From assembly GCA_017625755.1 (NCBI GenBank), contig JAGAKG010000049.1:27566-91565 (forward strand): a DNA stretch of 64,000 nt. The letters are read 5' to 3'. This document shows, piece by piece, positions 10,161 to 18,231 of the stretch. The translations under genes and the position numbers were made by a program. Source of the stretch: Clostridia bacterium (GTDB lineage Bacteria > Bacillota > Clostridia > Oscillospirales > CAG-272). The notes under the pieces are model-generated. The model searched no databases. It saw nothing but the letters and a program-made list of their open reading frames with translations, and was not told where the DNA came from. Positions within the stretch are counted from its first letter, which is position 1, and each line of letters starts with the position of its first letter.

Positions 10161-10979
10161 ATGAAGAAGTTTTTTGCAATAATACTTGCCGCTCTTATGC
10201 TTCTTACCTTTGCTTCCTGTAAGAAGATCGAGGAAGAAGAGGGCAATAATCAAGTCACGCTTGAGAACGATGCGGAGATATACGAGGACGCCGAAACGGG
10301 CGATATCTTTACATACGCTGTAAACGAGCTCGGAACATATGAGATCGTTGATTTCGAGTCGAAGAAGAACGAGCCCCATAAGGTAGAGGTTCCCGCCGAT
10401 ATCGAGAATATCGAGGTTACGGGAATTGCCGCTGACGCTTTCAAGGTCAAGAACAATGTTTCCGAGGTCGTTATTCCCGATTCTATTCTCTATATCGGCG
10501 ACTATGCTTTCTTCGGTTGTAGCTATCTGAAGAAGGTAGTTATGTCCGATTCCGTTGAAACTCTCGGAATCGGCGCGTTTGATAGCTGCGTTGCTCTTGA
10601 GTCTGTAACGCTTTCGGCGAAGATCAAGGTTATACCCGAGTTTGCGTTCCGTGATTGCGCGGCACTTGCGGCTGTTACTTTTTCCGCTTCTGTTGAGGAA
10701 ATCGGCGCGGCGGCGTTCAGAGATTGCGTTGCTATCAAGGAACTTGTGATTCCCGATTCGGTTAAGGTTATTGGCGATTGCGCGTTCTACGGTTGTACCG
10801 CGCTTGAGAAGGCTACTCTTCCCGAAGAAATAGAGTCCTGCGGAAAGTTCGTTTTCACGGCAGGTAAGGAAGATTTCAAGATGGTTAGCGGAGCGGAGAG
10901 CTGGGCAAAGGCTTATGCCGAGGAATACGGACATATATTTGAGGTTGCAGGCGGAGAATCCGAAGCAACGACCGCGTAA
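10161..10979 (+). CDS. BspA-type leucine-rich-repeat lipoprotein
   Basis: A 272-residue secreted lipoprotein. The N-terminus MKKFFAIILAALMLLTFASC ends in a lipobox with the acylated Cys at residue 20. After an acidic linker come about five tandem repeats of 22-23 residues such as VIPDSILYIGDYAFFGCS, LSAKIKVIPEFAFRDCA and IPDSVKVIGDCAFYGCT, the pattern of BspA/Treponema-type leucine-rich repeats (LRR_5). Such proteins are surface-anchored and often bind host or matrix proteins; the ligand here is unknown. GGAGG precedes the ATG, and the gene is monocistronic with its own promoter and terminator. Confidence 0.9.
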   Translation: MKKFFAIILAALMLLTFASCKKIEEEEGNNQVTLENDAEIYEDAETGDIFTYAVNELGTYEIVDFESKKNEPHKVEVPADIENIEVTGIAADAFKVKNNVSEVVIPDSILYIGDYAFFGCSYLKKVVMSDSVETLGIGAFDSCVALESVTLSAKIKVIPEFAFRDCAALAAVTFSASVEEIGAAAFRDCVAIKELVIPDSVKVIGDCAFYGCTALEKATLPEEIESCGKFVFTAGKEDFKMVSGAESWAKAYAEEYGHIFEVAGGESEATTA

Positions 10980-11000
10980 GATAACTGAATATTAAAATCA

Positions 11001-11031
11001 AAAGGAGCTTTCCGAGGAAGGCTCCTTTTTT
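11001..11031 (+). terminator. Intrinsic terminator of the LRR lipoprotein gene
   Basis: AAAGGAGC and GCTCCTTTT form a stem around a short loop, followed by a run of T, 20 bases after the stop codon. Confidence 0.85.
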
Positions 11032-11137
11032 GCTTCGCAATCACTTGTCGCCGAGGCACGCATCTTGTTCCCTATAACGAAAACAGGGCGTTTGCGACAA
11101 CCGTCGGATAGAACAGTTGTATATATCATTTCTTAAA

Positions 11138-11166
11138 AAAATATATAAAACCGTGCCAAGGCACGG
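11138..11166 (-). terminator. Intrinsic terminator of the M15 peptidase operon
   Basis: On the minus strand CCGTGCC-TT-GGCACGG is followed by TTTTATATATTTTTTT, lying 24 bases after the stop of the M15 peptidase gene. Confidence 0.85.
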
Positions 11167-11189
11167 ATTTATAGCACAGTAATATATAT

Positions 11190-12566
11190 TCAGATAAATT
11201 CCAGATATTCCTCAAAGCAGATGTCCGAGAGGTATATCGCGGTCGCGGCATCTCTGCCGACGAAGCGGTAGTGCCACGATTCGTAGCTATATGATGTGAT
11301 ATGAGTTTTATCCTTGGGATATCTGAGGATAAAGCCGTATTTATAGGCGTTCTCCGAGAGCCATCTGAATGCGGCGGTACGCTCAAATTCCTCGTTGTTG
11401 AGTCCGTTTTTCATACCTACCGTTATGAAGTCGACGCACAGACCGCTCTGATGCTCACTCGTCCCGGGGCGCGCCGAGGTTTTGAGCACCTCTGCCTCTG
11501 CCTCCTCGGGGGTATAGCCCTTTTTTACATACTCCTCTATATATTTTTGAAATATATCCTCTTGATATTCATAGCTTCTGTATGCGCTGGTGACATAAGC
11601 TCCGTTGTTCGGAATGTCGCGGTACATCGCTTGTACCATAGCAAGGAGCGCCTCTGCTGCGCACTCGTCGAGATAGTATTTCTCGCCCTGTCCCGTATAT
11701 TTTGAGGGCAAGGGCTCTGTCGAGAGATTTTCGGGCTCAAAGTCGGTGGGTAGGGGATTATCGGCGTTGACGAGCATAAGATAGGGGGTGTTATCCTCGG
11801 GCGCTATGTATTTCAGGTACTGAGTTACATCAGCGTTGTATTCAAAGGACACGCCCGCTGTGCTTTGCAGTGCTCCGACTGCCGTGAAATCGGCGGCGGA
11901 GAATGTGATATCCTCGTTATACAATATATCCTCGACCGCGTATGTGACTCGGGTTATGCTGACTGTATGCTTCGCGCGGTCACTCTTGAACTCTATTCCC
12001 GTGTCGACCGCTTTGGAAATCACCTCGTACGGTACAAGGCAGGTGCCGCCCTTGATTATCGCGGGCGCGGGAATTACCACCTTCGTGGCGTTTATTATGG
12101 CGTACTCGCTCTCGTTCATAAACTTGACATACTGCTCGTCGGATACCATATATTTCATAGTTTCGTCAGAGCCGCTGACCGACAGCTCGGCGTACTGCGC
12201 GAGCTTATTCATATCGACATAAAGTACATCGTCGATAACTATTTTTTCGTATTTTACCCTCATCTCCTCCTCGCCGAAGGTGAAAAGATAGTCGCGCTTG
12301 TTCTTTCCGTTTGTAATACTCGTCACAAGATAGACGCTCAGAAGCACGATAACGGCAACGAGCGCCGTGACAAAGACCGAGATTATGACGGTCGCCGCGG
12401 TGTTCTTTTTTGCGAGCTTGACAATCTTACTCTGCTTTTTGTTTTCGGGAGGGGGAATTTGGCTTCTGTCCTCAGCGTCGGCAAGGCTTGACTGAAGCAG
12501 CTGAAGCTCGGCGGCGTTCAGCTCTGTTTCCCTCGTTTCGGGGGAGGACATATCGTCTTTTTTCAT
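11190..12566 (-). CDS. Membrane-anchored D-alanyl-D-alanine carboxypeptidase (M15 family, VanY-like)
   Basis: A 458-residue protein with a cytoplasmic N-tail, one membrane helix near residues 57-83 and a large extracellular part. The C-terminal 200 residues form an M15 zinc peptidase: SEHQSGLCVDF supplies zinc ligands His372 and Asp379, and SWHYRFVG supplies His432, the VanY/DdcY arrangement. It probably trims the terminal D-Ala of peptidoglycan stems. The region between about 100 and 240 resembles the copper-amine-oxidase-like N-terminal module often found on cell-wall enzymes, a weak call. It is the last gene of the operon DUF6062-mnmM-M15; AGAGGTG precedes the ATG. Confidence 0.88.
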   Translation of the reverse strand: MKKDDMSSPETRETELNAAELQLLQSSLADAEDRSQIPPPENKKQSKIVKLAKKNTAATVIISVFVTALVAVIVLLSVYLVTSITNGKNKRDYLFTFGEEEMRVKYEKIVIDDVLYVDMNKLAQYAELSVSGSDETMKYMVSDEQYVKFMNESEYAIINATKVVIPAPAIIKGGTCLVPYEVISKAVDTGIEFKSDRAKHTVSITRVTYAVEDILYNEDITFSAADFTAVGALQSTAGVSFEYNADVTQYLKYIAPEDNTPYLMLVNADNPLPTDFEPENLSTEPLPSKYTGQGEKYYLDECAAEALLAMVQAMYRDIPNNGAYVTSAYRSYEYQEDIFQKYIEEYVKKGYTPEEAEAEVLKTSARPGTSEHQSGLCVDFITVGMKNGLNNEEFERTAAFRWLSENAYKYGFILRYPKDKTHITSYSYESWHYRFVGRDAATAIYLSDICFEEYLEFI

Positions 12567-12577
12567 ATTAACACCTC

Positions 12578-13132
12578 TTACGGTTTATTTTCGACAACTA
12601 TAAAAAATGGAGATGTGGGGGAATTCAGAATATTTATCTTAGTGGCGCAGACCTTGTATCTCGAAAGCCCTGCGAGGTAGTCGCATATAAGCTTACCCTC
12701 CTCGGCGCCCTCGGGGTGCCCCGGGTATACCGCGATAAGGATTATGGCGTCGGGTGCCATAAGCGATATCGCCGCCTCTATGGCGGGAAGTGTGGTCGAG
12801 CGCATGGTCGTTATCTTTTTATCGCTTCCAGGGAGATATCCGAGATTGAACATTCCCGCTTTTATCGGAACATCGACATATTTTTTTACATTGTGGTGTG
12901 AATCAAGGATGAGCGTGCAGTTGTCGGGGCAGTCGGAGCGCGCCAGACGGTCGGAGGTTGAGGCGAGAGCCTGTTCCTGAATGTCGAAGGCGAACACATG
13001 CCCGAACTCGCCCACCGCACGGGAGAGAAATTCCGTGTCGTGACCGTTGCCCATGGTGAAATCCACGGCGATATCACCCTCCTTGAGGTGGGTGAGGATA
13101 AAATGCTTTTGCAGCTGGAGAAGGTCTATCAT
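12578..13132 (-). CDS. mnmM: tRNA 5-aminomethyl-2-thiouridine methyltransferase MnmM (YtqB family)
   Basis: A 184-residue class I SAM methyltransferase. Motif I is DFTMGNGHDTEFL near residue 24, followed by the acidic FAFDIQ strand end, and NLGYLPGSDKKITT is the family signature of YtqB-like proteins. YtqB homologues (MnmM) methylate the wobble uridine of certain tRNAs to give mnm5s2U; earlier annotation called them rRNA methylases. This assignment follows from family knowledge. It lies 11 bases upstream of the M15 gene and 25 bases after the DUF6062-like gene. mnmE, which acts in the same modification pathway, lies elsewhere in the window. Confidence 0.88.
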   Translation of the reverse strand: MIDLLQLQKHFILTHLKEGDIAVDFTMGNGHDTEFLSRAVGEFGHVFAFDIQEQALASTSDRLARSDCPDNCTLILDSHHNVKKYVDVPIKAGMFNLGYLPGSDKKITTMRSTTLPAIEAAISLMAPDAIILIAVYPGHPEGAEEGKLICDYLAGLSRYKVCATKINILNSPTSPFFIVVENKP

Positions 13133-13157
13133 TTCGCAAAATGCCTTTCGTTGAAAA

Positions 13158-13880
13158 TCATTGGTTTTTCGGAGTCTTTGGCGGCTCGGGGAGGTGAATA
13201 TCGCTCCTCAGAAATTTTATCGAGCGCTCGACCGAGTCGCGGGAATTATACCACGGCTCATCGCCGTATCGGTAGTCGAATTTCTTGCAGAACCAGCTTA
13301 TGTCGTCCTTCAGCTCGGCGAGATATTTGTTGACTATCTCCGAGCAGTCCTTCGCAAACGCGGCGGACTTCTTCTTTTGCAGTCTGTTATCGGCGCACTC
13401 GAGCAGGGCGCGGTAATGGGGCAGACAGAAATATGGCTGAGCCTTCAGCTTGGCAACGAATTCCTCGTCCTTATCCCAGAGAAAAACGACTGTTTCTATC
13501 ATATGTCTGAAATTGAAATCTATTCTTCGGCAGACATAGCAGGACGCCTCAAGCTCCGCTATCCGCTTCTGCGGCTTGTTCGTACCAAGCAGTCCGCCGC
13601 TCTTGAGGTCTCCTATAAGCTCGTCTAGGTGGCTCTCAAGCGTGAGTGCCATACCGAGTCTGTTCTTTCGCACGAACATCATATCGTAATGCGTTCTGCA
13701 AAAGCCCTCCTCGTTGGTCTTTATACGGATATCGGGTGACATCATAGAAGCTCCGAGAATATCTTCAAGCTCGTTATTCTCCAGTTTGTTATAGAGCGCG
13801 CAGAGCGGACAACCGCACGCGGCATCGTCGCGCGAGGCTTCAAACGCCTCGTTGACGGGAATAGTGTAAATTTGTTCCAT
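13158..13880 (-). CDS. DUF6062-like cysteine-rich protein
   Basis: A 240-residue cytoplasmic protein with paired cysteines and histidines spaced along its length: CGCPLC near residue 23, FCRTHY near 60, CYVC near 111 and CLPHYR near 153. The pattern suggests a metal or iron-sulfur site. It matches what I recall of the DUF6062 family of Firmicutes, whose function is unknown. It is the first gene of a three-gene operon with mnmM and the M15 peptidase and has its own promoter at 13956-13984. Confidence 0.75.
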   Translation of the reverse strand: MEQIYTIPVNEAFEASRDDAACGCPLCALYNKLENNELEDILGASMMSPDIRIKTNEEGFCRTHYDMMFVRKNRLGMALTLESHLDELIGDLKSGGLLGTNKPQKRIAELEASCYVCRRIDFNFRHMIETVVFLWDKDEEFVAKLKAQPYFCLPHYRALLECADNRLQKKKSAAFAKDCSEIVNKYLAELKDDISWFCKKFDYRYGDEPWYNSRDSVERSIKFLRSDIHLPEPPKTPKNQ

Positions 13881-13902
13881 AATCCTTCCCCCGAAAAAAG
13901 TC

Positions 13903-13931
13903 TTGAAAAAAGCTTCGCTTAGGTATATAAT
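13903..13931 (+). promoter_or_regulatory. Plus-strand promoter of the DNA glycosylase gene
   Basis: TTGAAA (13903-13908), 17-base spacer, TATAAT (13926-13931). It faces the minus-strand promoter at 13956-13984, so each polymerase must pass through the other promoter. Confidence 0.7.
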
Positions 13932-13955
13932 ATAGCGTATAGCAATACTTTAGCA

Positions 13956-13984
13956 ATTATATCATATTTCAAAGCTATTTTCAA
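13956..13984 (-). promoter_or_regulatory. Minus-strand promoter of the DUF6062-mnmM-M15 operon
   Basis: Minus-strand TTGAAA (13979-13984), 17-base spacer, TATAAT (13956-13961), giving a leader of about 70 bases before the DUF6062-like start. Confidence 0.75.
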
Positions 13985-14024
13985 GAGATTTTGATATTTT
14001 GGCTATCAAGCGGAGGATAAATAT

Positions 14025-14930
14025 ATGGTTTGTCTTAATGAAACGGTAAAAAAATTGAGCTGCGTGAGGCTTGAGGGTGTCGAGAACTTTGACATAGGAA
14101 AGGTTTTCGACTGCGGTCAGTGCTTCCGATTTGACGCCGTCGGAAATACTTCTCACGAGATTGAGTTTTCGGGTGTTGCCCACGGAAAACTGATTTCGGT
14201 AGCTCAGGACGGGCAGACCGTTTACATATACAATTCCACAAAAGAGGATTTTGAGAATATATGGAAGCGATTTCTTGGGCTTGACGAGGATTACGGCGCA
14301 ATAGCCGAGGATATCCTCTCGCGCTCCGATAATCCCGCGCTTGGCAGGGCGGTCGAGTACGGGCGGGGCATAAGAATACTGCGGCAGGAGCCGTGGGAGA
14401 CAATATGTTCGTTTATTATTTCTCAGAATAATAATATTCCCAGAATAAAGAAAATTATAGGTGCTCTCGCGCAAAAGTGCGGCGAGCCGATTGGGCTCCC
14501 CGAGGGTATGGAGTGTCATATATCGTCCGCTACGGTGCCGTACGCCTTTCCGACGCCCGAGGCGCTTTGCGACCTCGGCGTTGACGGTTTGTTTGAACTG
14601 AAAACGGGATTTCGCGCAAAGTATATATACGATGCCGCGTCGCGCGCGGCTGCAGGGAATATCGACTATTCCTATCTTGAAAGTGCCGACGACACCGCCG
14701 AGTGTGTGCGCGAGCTTTGCGAGATAAAGGGGGTTGGGCCTAAGGTCGCAAGCTGCGCTTTGCTGTTCGGCTTCGGGCGGTACGACGCTTTTCCCGTTGA
14801 TGTGTGGATAAAAAAGGTTATTCAAAAGTATTTTTCGGCAGACGGTGAGGATTTTTCACCCGAAGCGCTCGGGCCGTACGCGGGCATAGCCCAGCAGTTT
14901 TTGTTTTATTACGAAAGATACCTGGCGTGA
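14025..14930 (+). CDS. 8-oxoguanine DNA glycosylase / DNA lyase (OGG1-like)
   Basis: A 301-residue HhH-GPD base-excision repair enzyme of the OGG1 type. The N-terminal domain holds FDCGQCFRF, the start of the OGG_N fold; the core has WETICSFIISQNNN, then GFRAKYI with the candidate catalytic Lys, and the helix-hairpin-helix LCEIKGVGPKVASCALLFG followed by FPVDVWIKK with the conserved Asp. It excises oxidised guanine and nicks the abasic site. GGAGG precedes the ATG. It is convergent with lysK, with a palindromic element between them. Confidence 0.93.
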   Translation: MVCLNETVKKLSCVRLEGVENFDIGKVFDCGQCFRFDAVGNTSHEIEFSGVAHGKLISVAQDGQTVYIYNSTKEDFENIWKRFLGLDEDYGAIAEDILSRSDNPALGRAVEYGRGIRILRQEPWETICSFIISQNNNIPRIKKIIGALAQKCGEPIGLPEGMECHISSATVPYAFPTPEALCDLGVDGLFELKTGFRAKYIYDAASRAAAGNIDYSYLESADDTAECVRELCEIKGVGPKVASCALLFGFGRYDAFPVDVWIKKVIQKYFSADGEDFSPEALGPYAGIAQQFLFYYERYLA

Positions 14931-14943
14931 GGATTTATATATA

Positions 14944-14979
14944 ATGCGAGGGGGACTTTTGCAAAAGTCCCCCTCGCAT
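14944..14979. repeat. Dispersed palindromic element, copy A (36-bp perfect palindrome)
   Basis: The sequence from ATGCGAGGGGGACTTTTG to its exact reverse complement forms an 18-base-pair perfect stem with no loop bases. It sits between the convergent ogg-like and lysK genes and probably terminates both. Related copies lie near 21.8, 40.6, 44.8 and 55.7 kb. Confidence 0.85.
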
Positions 14980-15004
14980 CGCATACCCGCGTTTCCGCGT
15001 TATA

Positions 15005-17044
15005 TTATTTTATCTGTGTTCCCTCGGGAATCATATCGTCCACGAAGATAACCTTACAGCCGCAGGCGTTATTGGTACCTGCGAGAAGCATACCGTTGCT
15101 GGTAACACCCGCGAATCTTGCGGGCTTGAGGTTAGCCACAACTATAATCTTCTTACCGATAAGCTCCTCGGGCTTATACTCGCCCTTGATGCTCGAAACG
15201 ATAACTCTCTGTCCGATACCGTCGTTAAGCGTCAGCTTCAGACAGCTATGCGACTTTCTTATCTCAGCCGCCTTTTCAATCTTGCATACGCGCAGGTCAA
15301 GCTTCGAGAAGAAACCAATATCTATCTCCTCCTTGATAGGCTCAACGGGATCAGGCTCGCCGTAAACTCTCTGTTCTGCTACCTCCTCTGTCTCCTCTAC
15401 CTCGGGAGCAAGCTCTGCCTCGGTTGCGGGGTAGGAGAAATCAAGCAGACCGATATAATCCGCCTTGTTTATCGCATAGAGGAACAGATAAAGTCTCGGT
15501 CCCTTTTCTCTGTCGATAAGCAGCTTATATACATTCTTGAAGAAGGTTCCCTGAATAGCCTTCATTTCCTTGTCTGTAAAGCCCTCGCCGTAAACCCTCT
15601 TGGGAATAGCGTAAAGCTCGGCGTTAAGCTCGTCAAGCGAATATCCATCGGTTGAGAGGAATTCGTGAAGCAGCTCAATCTCGCGCTTCTCGTTCTCGTC
15701 CATTTCGCCAAACACTTCCCAATTGCGTCCGCGGCGAAGCTTGTTCATGCTCTCGGGAGAGCATTGCTCAAGCCAGAACTTAGCGCGCTCAAGTCTGTCG
15801 GCAAACTGCTCGTACTTATAGGGCGTGCCTATCTTCTCAAACACGGTTTCAAGCATCGGAACATTGAAATTCACGATAGAGCCAAGCTGAACGAGCAGAG
15901 ACATCGGAACGGTTTCGATATGGCGTCCCTCAACCTCGGTGTTGTAAATAACAGTCTGAGTAAACTCGTTGGCGGTTCCCGCTCTGACCTCATTCAGCGT
16001 CTTGTCGTATTCAAAATACTGACGCAGAATACCGTCGTCAAAGCAGATATCGAACGCCTTCGTGGGGTCTGTCTTGGAATAGAGCCAGAGCAGAACCTCG
16101 GGCTGATAGATCTTTAGAAGCGTCTCGGGGGTGAGGTTGAGTCCCGATGAGCTGGACATCTTACCCGTCATACCCTTGATACCGATAAACTCGTACCCTT
16201 GGAAAAGAGGTGCCTCGTGGTTGAATATCTTCTTTGAGATGACCTTCGAGTTGTTGTACGAGCCCGTGGGCGCGGCGTGATCCTTTCCACCCGGCTCAAA
16301 GTCTACCTGCTCGTATCTCCAACGCATAGGCCAGTCTATCTTCCAGCCAAGCTTGCAGTTGAAGTTTTCAAGGAAATTGAAATGTCCCTTGTGTCCGCAA
16401 CGGCACTCGTAGTCCGCCTCGGTGCAGTCCTCGGAGAGCGATGTTATCGTCGTGAAGTCGGTCTTACACTCAGGGCAGAAAATACTTACGGGATAGTAAG
16501 CCGCCTTCTCGGCGTCGTGCTCCGCGCGAAGCTCCTCCTCGCTCTTGCCCGCTTCCTTGGTCTTGAAGGAGTCAAGTATCTCAAATATCTCCCCTCTCTT
16601 TTGCAGAGATTCGATTATATCCTTAGTGTACTTGCCCGAGCGGTACATTTCTGCCTGATAACGGCAGTCAAGCTCGATACCAAAGGGCTTTATTCCGTTG
16701 AGGAACTCCTCCTCAAAGTGCTTTGCGTAATTCTCGTGACAGCCCCAGGGGTCGGGAATGTCAACATAAGGGCAGCCGATGTACTTATCATAGCTGTCGC
16801 CAACCACCGCCTGAACATTTGCGGGGATCTTGCGGCAACGGTCATACTCGTCCCAAGAGATAATAAGTCTTGCCTTCTTGCCCTTTCTCTGCAGAGCCTT
16901 CACAACAAAAAGAGGGGTTGCGAGGTCTCTGAAGTTTCCGATGTGAACCGAGCCCGAGGGGCTTACGCCCGCGGCACACACATATTCTTCCTTATTCGGA
17001 TTGCGTTCAATAAGCTTTTCTGCAATTTCTTCCGACCAATGCAT
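15005..17044 (-). CDS. lysK: Class I lysyl-tRNA synthetase with C-terminal tRNA-binding domain
   Basis: Residues 1 to about 520 are an archaeal-type class I lysyl-tRNA synthetase: the HIGH-like motif is SPSGSVHIGN near residue 28 and the KMSKS motif is GKMSSSSG near residue 291, with a four-Cys zinc site between (CPEC and CRCG). It charges tRNA-Lys with lysine. Residues from about 575 to 679 are an extra OB-fold tRNA-binding domain of the Trbp111/EMAPII/MetG C-terminal kind (FFSKLDLRVCKIEKAAEI, FAGVTSNGMLLAG). Class I LysRS is normally 500-550 residues, so this is a fusion. AAAGGAG precedes the ATG. Confidence 0.93.
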   Translation of the reverse strand: MHWSEEIAEKLIERNPNKEEYVCAAGVSPSGSVHIGNFRDLATPLFVVKALQRKGKKARLIISWDEYDRCRKIPANVQAVVGDSYDKYIGCPYVDIPDPWGCHENYAKHFEEEFLNGIKPFGIELDCRYQAEMYRSGKYTKDIIESLQKRGEIFEILDSFKTKEAGKSEEELRAEHDAEKAAYYPVSIFCPECKTDFTTITSLSEDCTEADYECRCGHKGHFNFLENFNCKLGWKIDWPMRWRYEQVDFEPGGKDHAAPTGSYNNSKVISKKIFNHEAPLFQGYEFIGIKGMTGKMSSSSGLNLTPETLLKIYQPEVLLWLYSKTDPTKAFDICFDDGILRQYFEYDKTLNEVRAGTANEFTQTVIYNTEVEGRHIETVPMSLLVQLGSIVNFNVPMLETVFEKIGTPYKYEQFADRLERAKFWLEQCSPESMNKLRRGRNWEVFGEMDENEKREIELLHEFLSTDGYSLDELNAELYAIPKRVYGEGFTDKEMKAIQGTFFKNVYKLLIDREKGPRLYLFLYAINKADYIGLLDFSYPATEAELAPEVEETEEVAEQRVYGEPDPVEPIKEEIDIGFFSKLDLRVCKIEKAAEIRKSHSCLKLTLNDGIGQRVIVSSIKGEYKPEELIGKKIIVVANLKPARFAGVTSNGMLLAGTNNACGCKVIFVDDMIPEGTQIK

Positions 17045-17085
17045 TTTTATAGCTCCTTTAAATCAAAAATCTTTATAACTTATAT

Positions 17086-17114
17086 ATTTTACCACAGTTT
17101 ACGAGGATTGTCAA
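17086..17114 (-). promoter_or_regulatory. Promoter of lysK
   Basis: Minus-strand TTGACA (17109-17114), 17-base spacer, TAAAAT (17086-17091), about 40 bases upstream of the lysK ATG. Confidence 0.8.
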
Positions 17115-17128
17115 CATCCTACTTTACG

Positions 17129-17437
17129 CTACTTTATAAACAGCTCCAGCACGAACACAGTCACCGAGCTGAGTACCGCCACGGGAAAGAGCCCGAACTT
17201 GAAGTACGCGAGAGCTATCGCCACCACGAGCGCCGCGATAGCCGATATCGGCGACTGAGTCGCGTCAAGTATCGCGGGGAATGTCATTACCGCGAGAGTT
17301 ACATAGGGTACATAATAGAGAAACGACCGAATCGTTACATTTTTTATTTCCTTTCGGATAAGGGTAAGCGGCAAAACCCTTATGAGATATGTCACCAACG
17401 CCATTCCGAAAATATAGATATATACATTATGCGACAT
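17129..17437 (-). CDS. azlD: AzlD family branched-chain amino acid export subunit
   Basis: A 102-residue hydrophobic protein with three or four membrane helices, containing TYLIRVLPLTLIRKEI, typical of AzlD. AzlD is the small partner of AzlC; together they export branched-chain amino acids or their analogues. It overlaps the end of azlC by eleven bases, indicating translational coupling. A second azlCD pair lies at 33.8-34.8 kb. Confidence 0.9.
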   Translation of the reverse strand: MSHNVYIYIFGMALVTYLIRVLPLTLIRKEIKNVTIRSFLYYVPYVTLAVMTFPAILDATQSPISAIAALVVAIALAYFKFGLFPVAVLSSVTVFVLELFIK

Positions 17438-18143
17438 CCTTCTTTTCCTCCTTTACAGGGAAGATAAGCGCCGCCGCAAGAGAGATGACGACCGTCAGCA
17501 GGATTATTTTCACGCCGTCCGAAATTCCGTCAAACCACGGGATAGCCGAAACCGCGTAGCTCAAAGCAAAGCTTATCGCAACAAGCCCCGCCACTATTTT
17601 GTTCTTTCTTGACTCGGGAATAAACACCGAAATGAACATTCCGTAAAGGCTCACTCCGAGCGCGCTGAGCAGACTTACGGGAAGTACCGCTCCGAGCATC
17701 GCTCCGCAAAGCGTTCCAAGCGACCACCCAGGTATCGCGACAGACGCCACGCCGTAGGTATAAAAGGGGTCGAGTCTTTCGTCGAGTGCTATCGACACGC
17801 CGAAATTCTCGTCGGTAATGCAGTAACCGAGAAGCATTCTCTGCACCGTTCCGACCCCCGGCTTGAGCTTCTGACTGAGCGCCGCCGACATAAGCATATA
17901 TCTTGCGTTGGCGATAGCCTCCATCAGAAAGACCTCAAGGTAGCTCGCCCCTGCCGCAATAAGCGTGAATCCTATGTACTCACCCGCCGACGCGTTTATA
18001 AGAAAGCTGGTAAGCGTTGCCTGAAAGGGACTCAACCCCGCCTTTTTAGCGGCAACACCCAAAGCAAGCGCTACGGCGAAATATCCGAGTCCTATCGGTA
18101 TTCCCGCCTTCATTCCTCGCAGATAATTTCTTTTTCGACTCAT
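17427..18143 (-). CDS. azlC: AzlC family branched-chain amino acid export permease
   Basis: A 238-residue membrane protein with about seven helices. Family hallmarks are GMKAGIPIGLGYFAVALALGV at the start and NARYMLMSAALS and LGYCITDENFGV in the middle. Together with AzlD it makes the transporter; AzlCD homologues export leucine analogues and other branched-chain amino acids. GGAAGTG precedes the ATG. Substrate cannot be read from sequence. Confidence 0.92.
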   Translation of the reverse strand: MSRKRNYLRGMKAGIPIGLGYFAVALALGVAAKKAGLSPFQATLTSFLINASAGEYIGFTLIAAGASYLEVFLMEAIANARYMLMSAALSQKLKPGVGTVQRMLLGYCITDENFGVSIALDERLDPFYTYGVASVAIPGWSLGTLCGAMLGAVLPVSLLSALGVSLYGMFISVFIPESRKNKIVAGLVAISFALSYAVSAIPWFDGISDGVKIILLTVVISLAAALIFPVKEEKKDVA

Positions 18144-18172
18144 TATATCACTTCCAAAACAAGCAAATATCT

Positions 18173-18203
18173 GCGGGGAAACCCAAAAATCAGGCTTCCC
18201 CGC
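18173..18203 (-). terminator. Terminator-like hairpin after pfkA
   Basis: GCGGGGAA and TTCCCCGC form an eight-base-pair stem 28 bases after the pfkA stop on the minus strand. The following T-rich run is weak, so efficiency is uncertain. Confidence 0.6.
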
Positions 18204-18231
18204 TCAAATACATCACATCAGTTATCGCGTC

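Noticed and set aside
16277..17467. A 396-codon plus-strand open frame across the lysK start and azlD
   Set aside because: It is antisense to well-identified genes, crosses the lysK promoter, and its translation has no recognisable domain.
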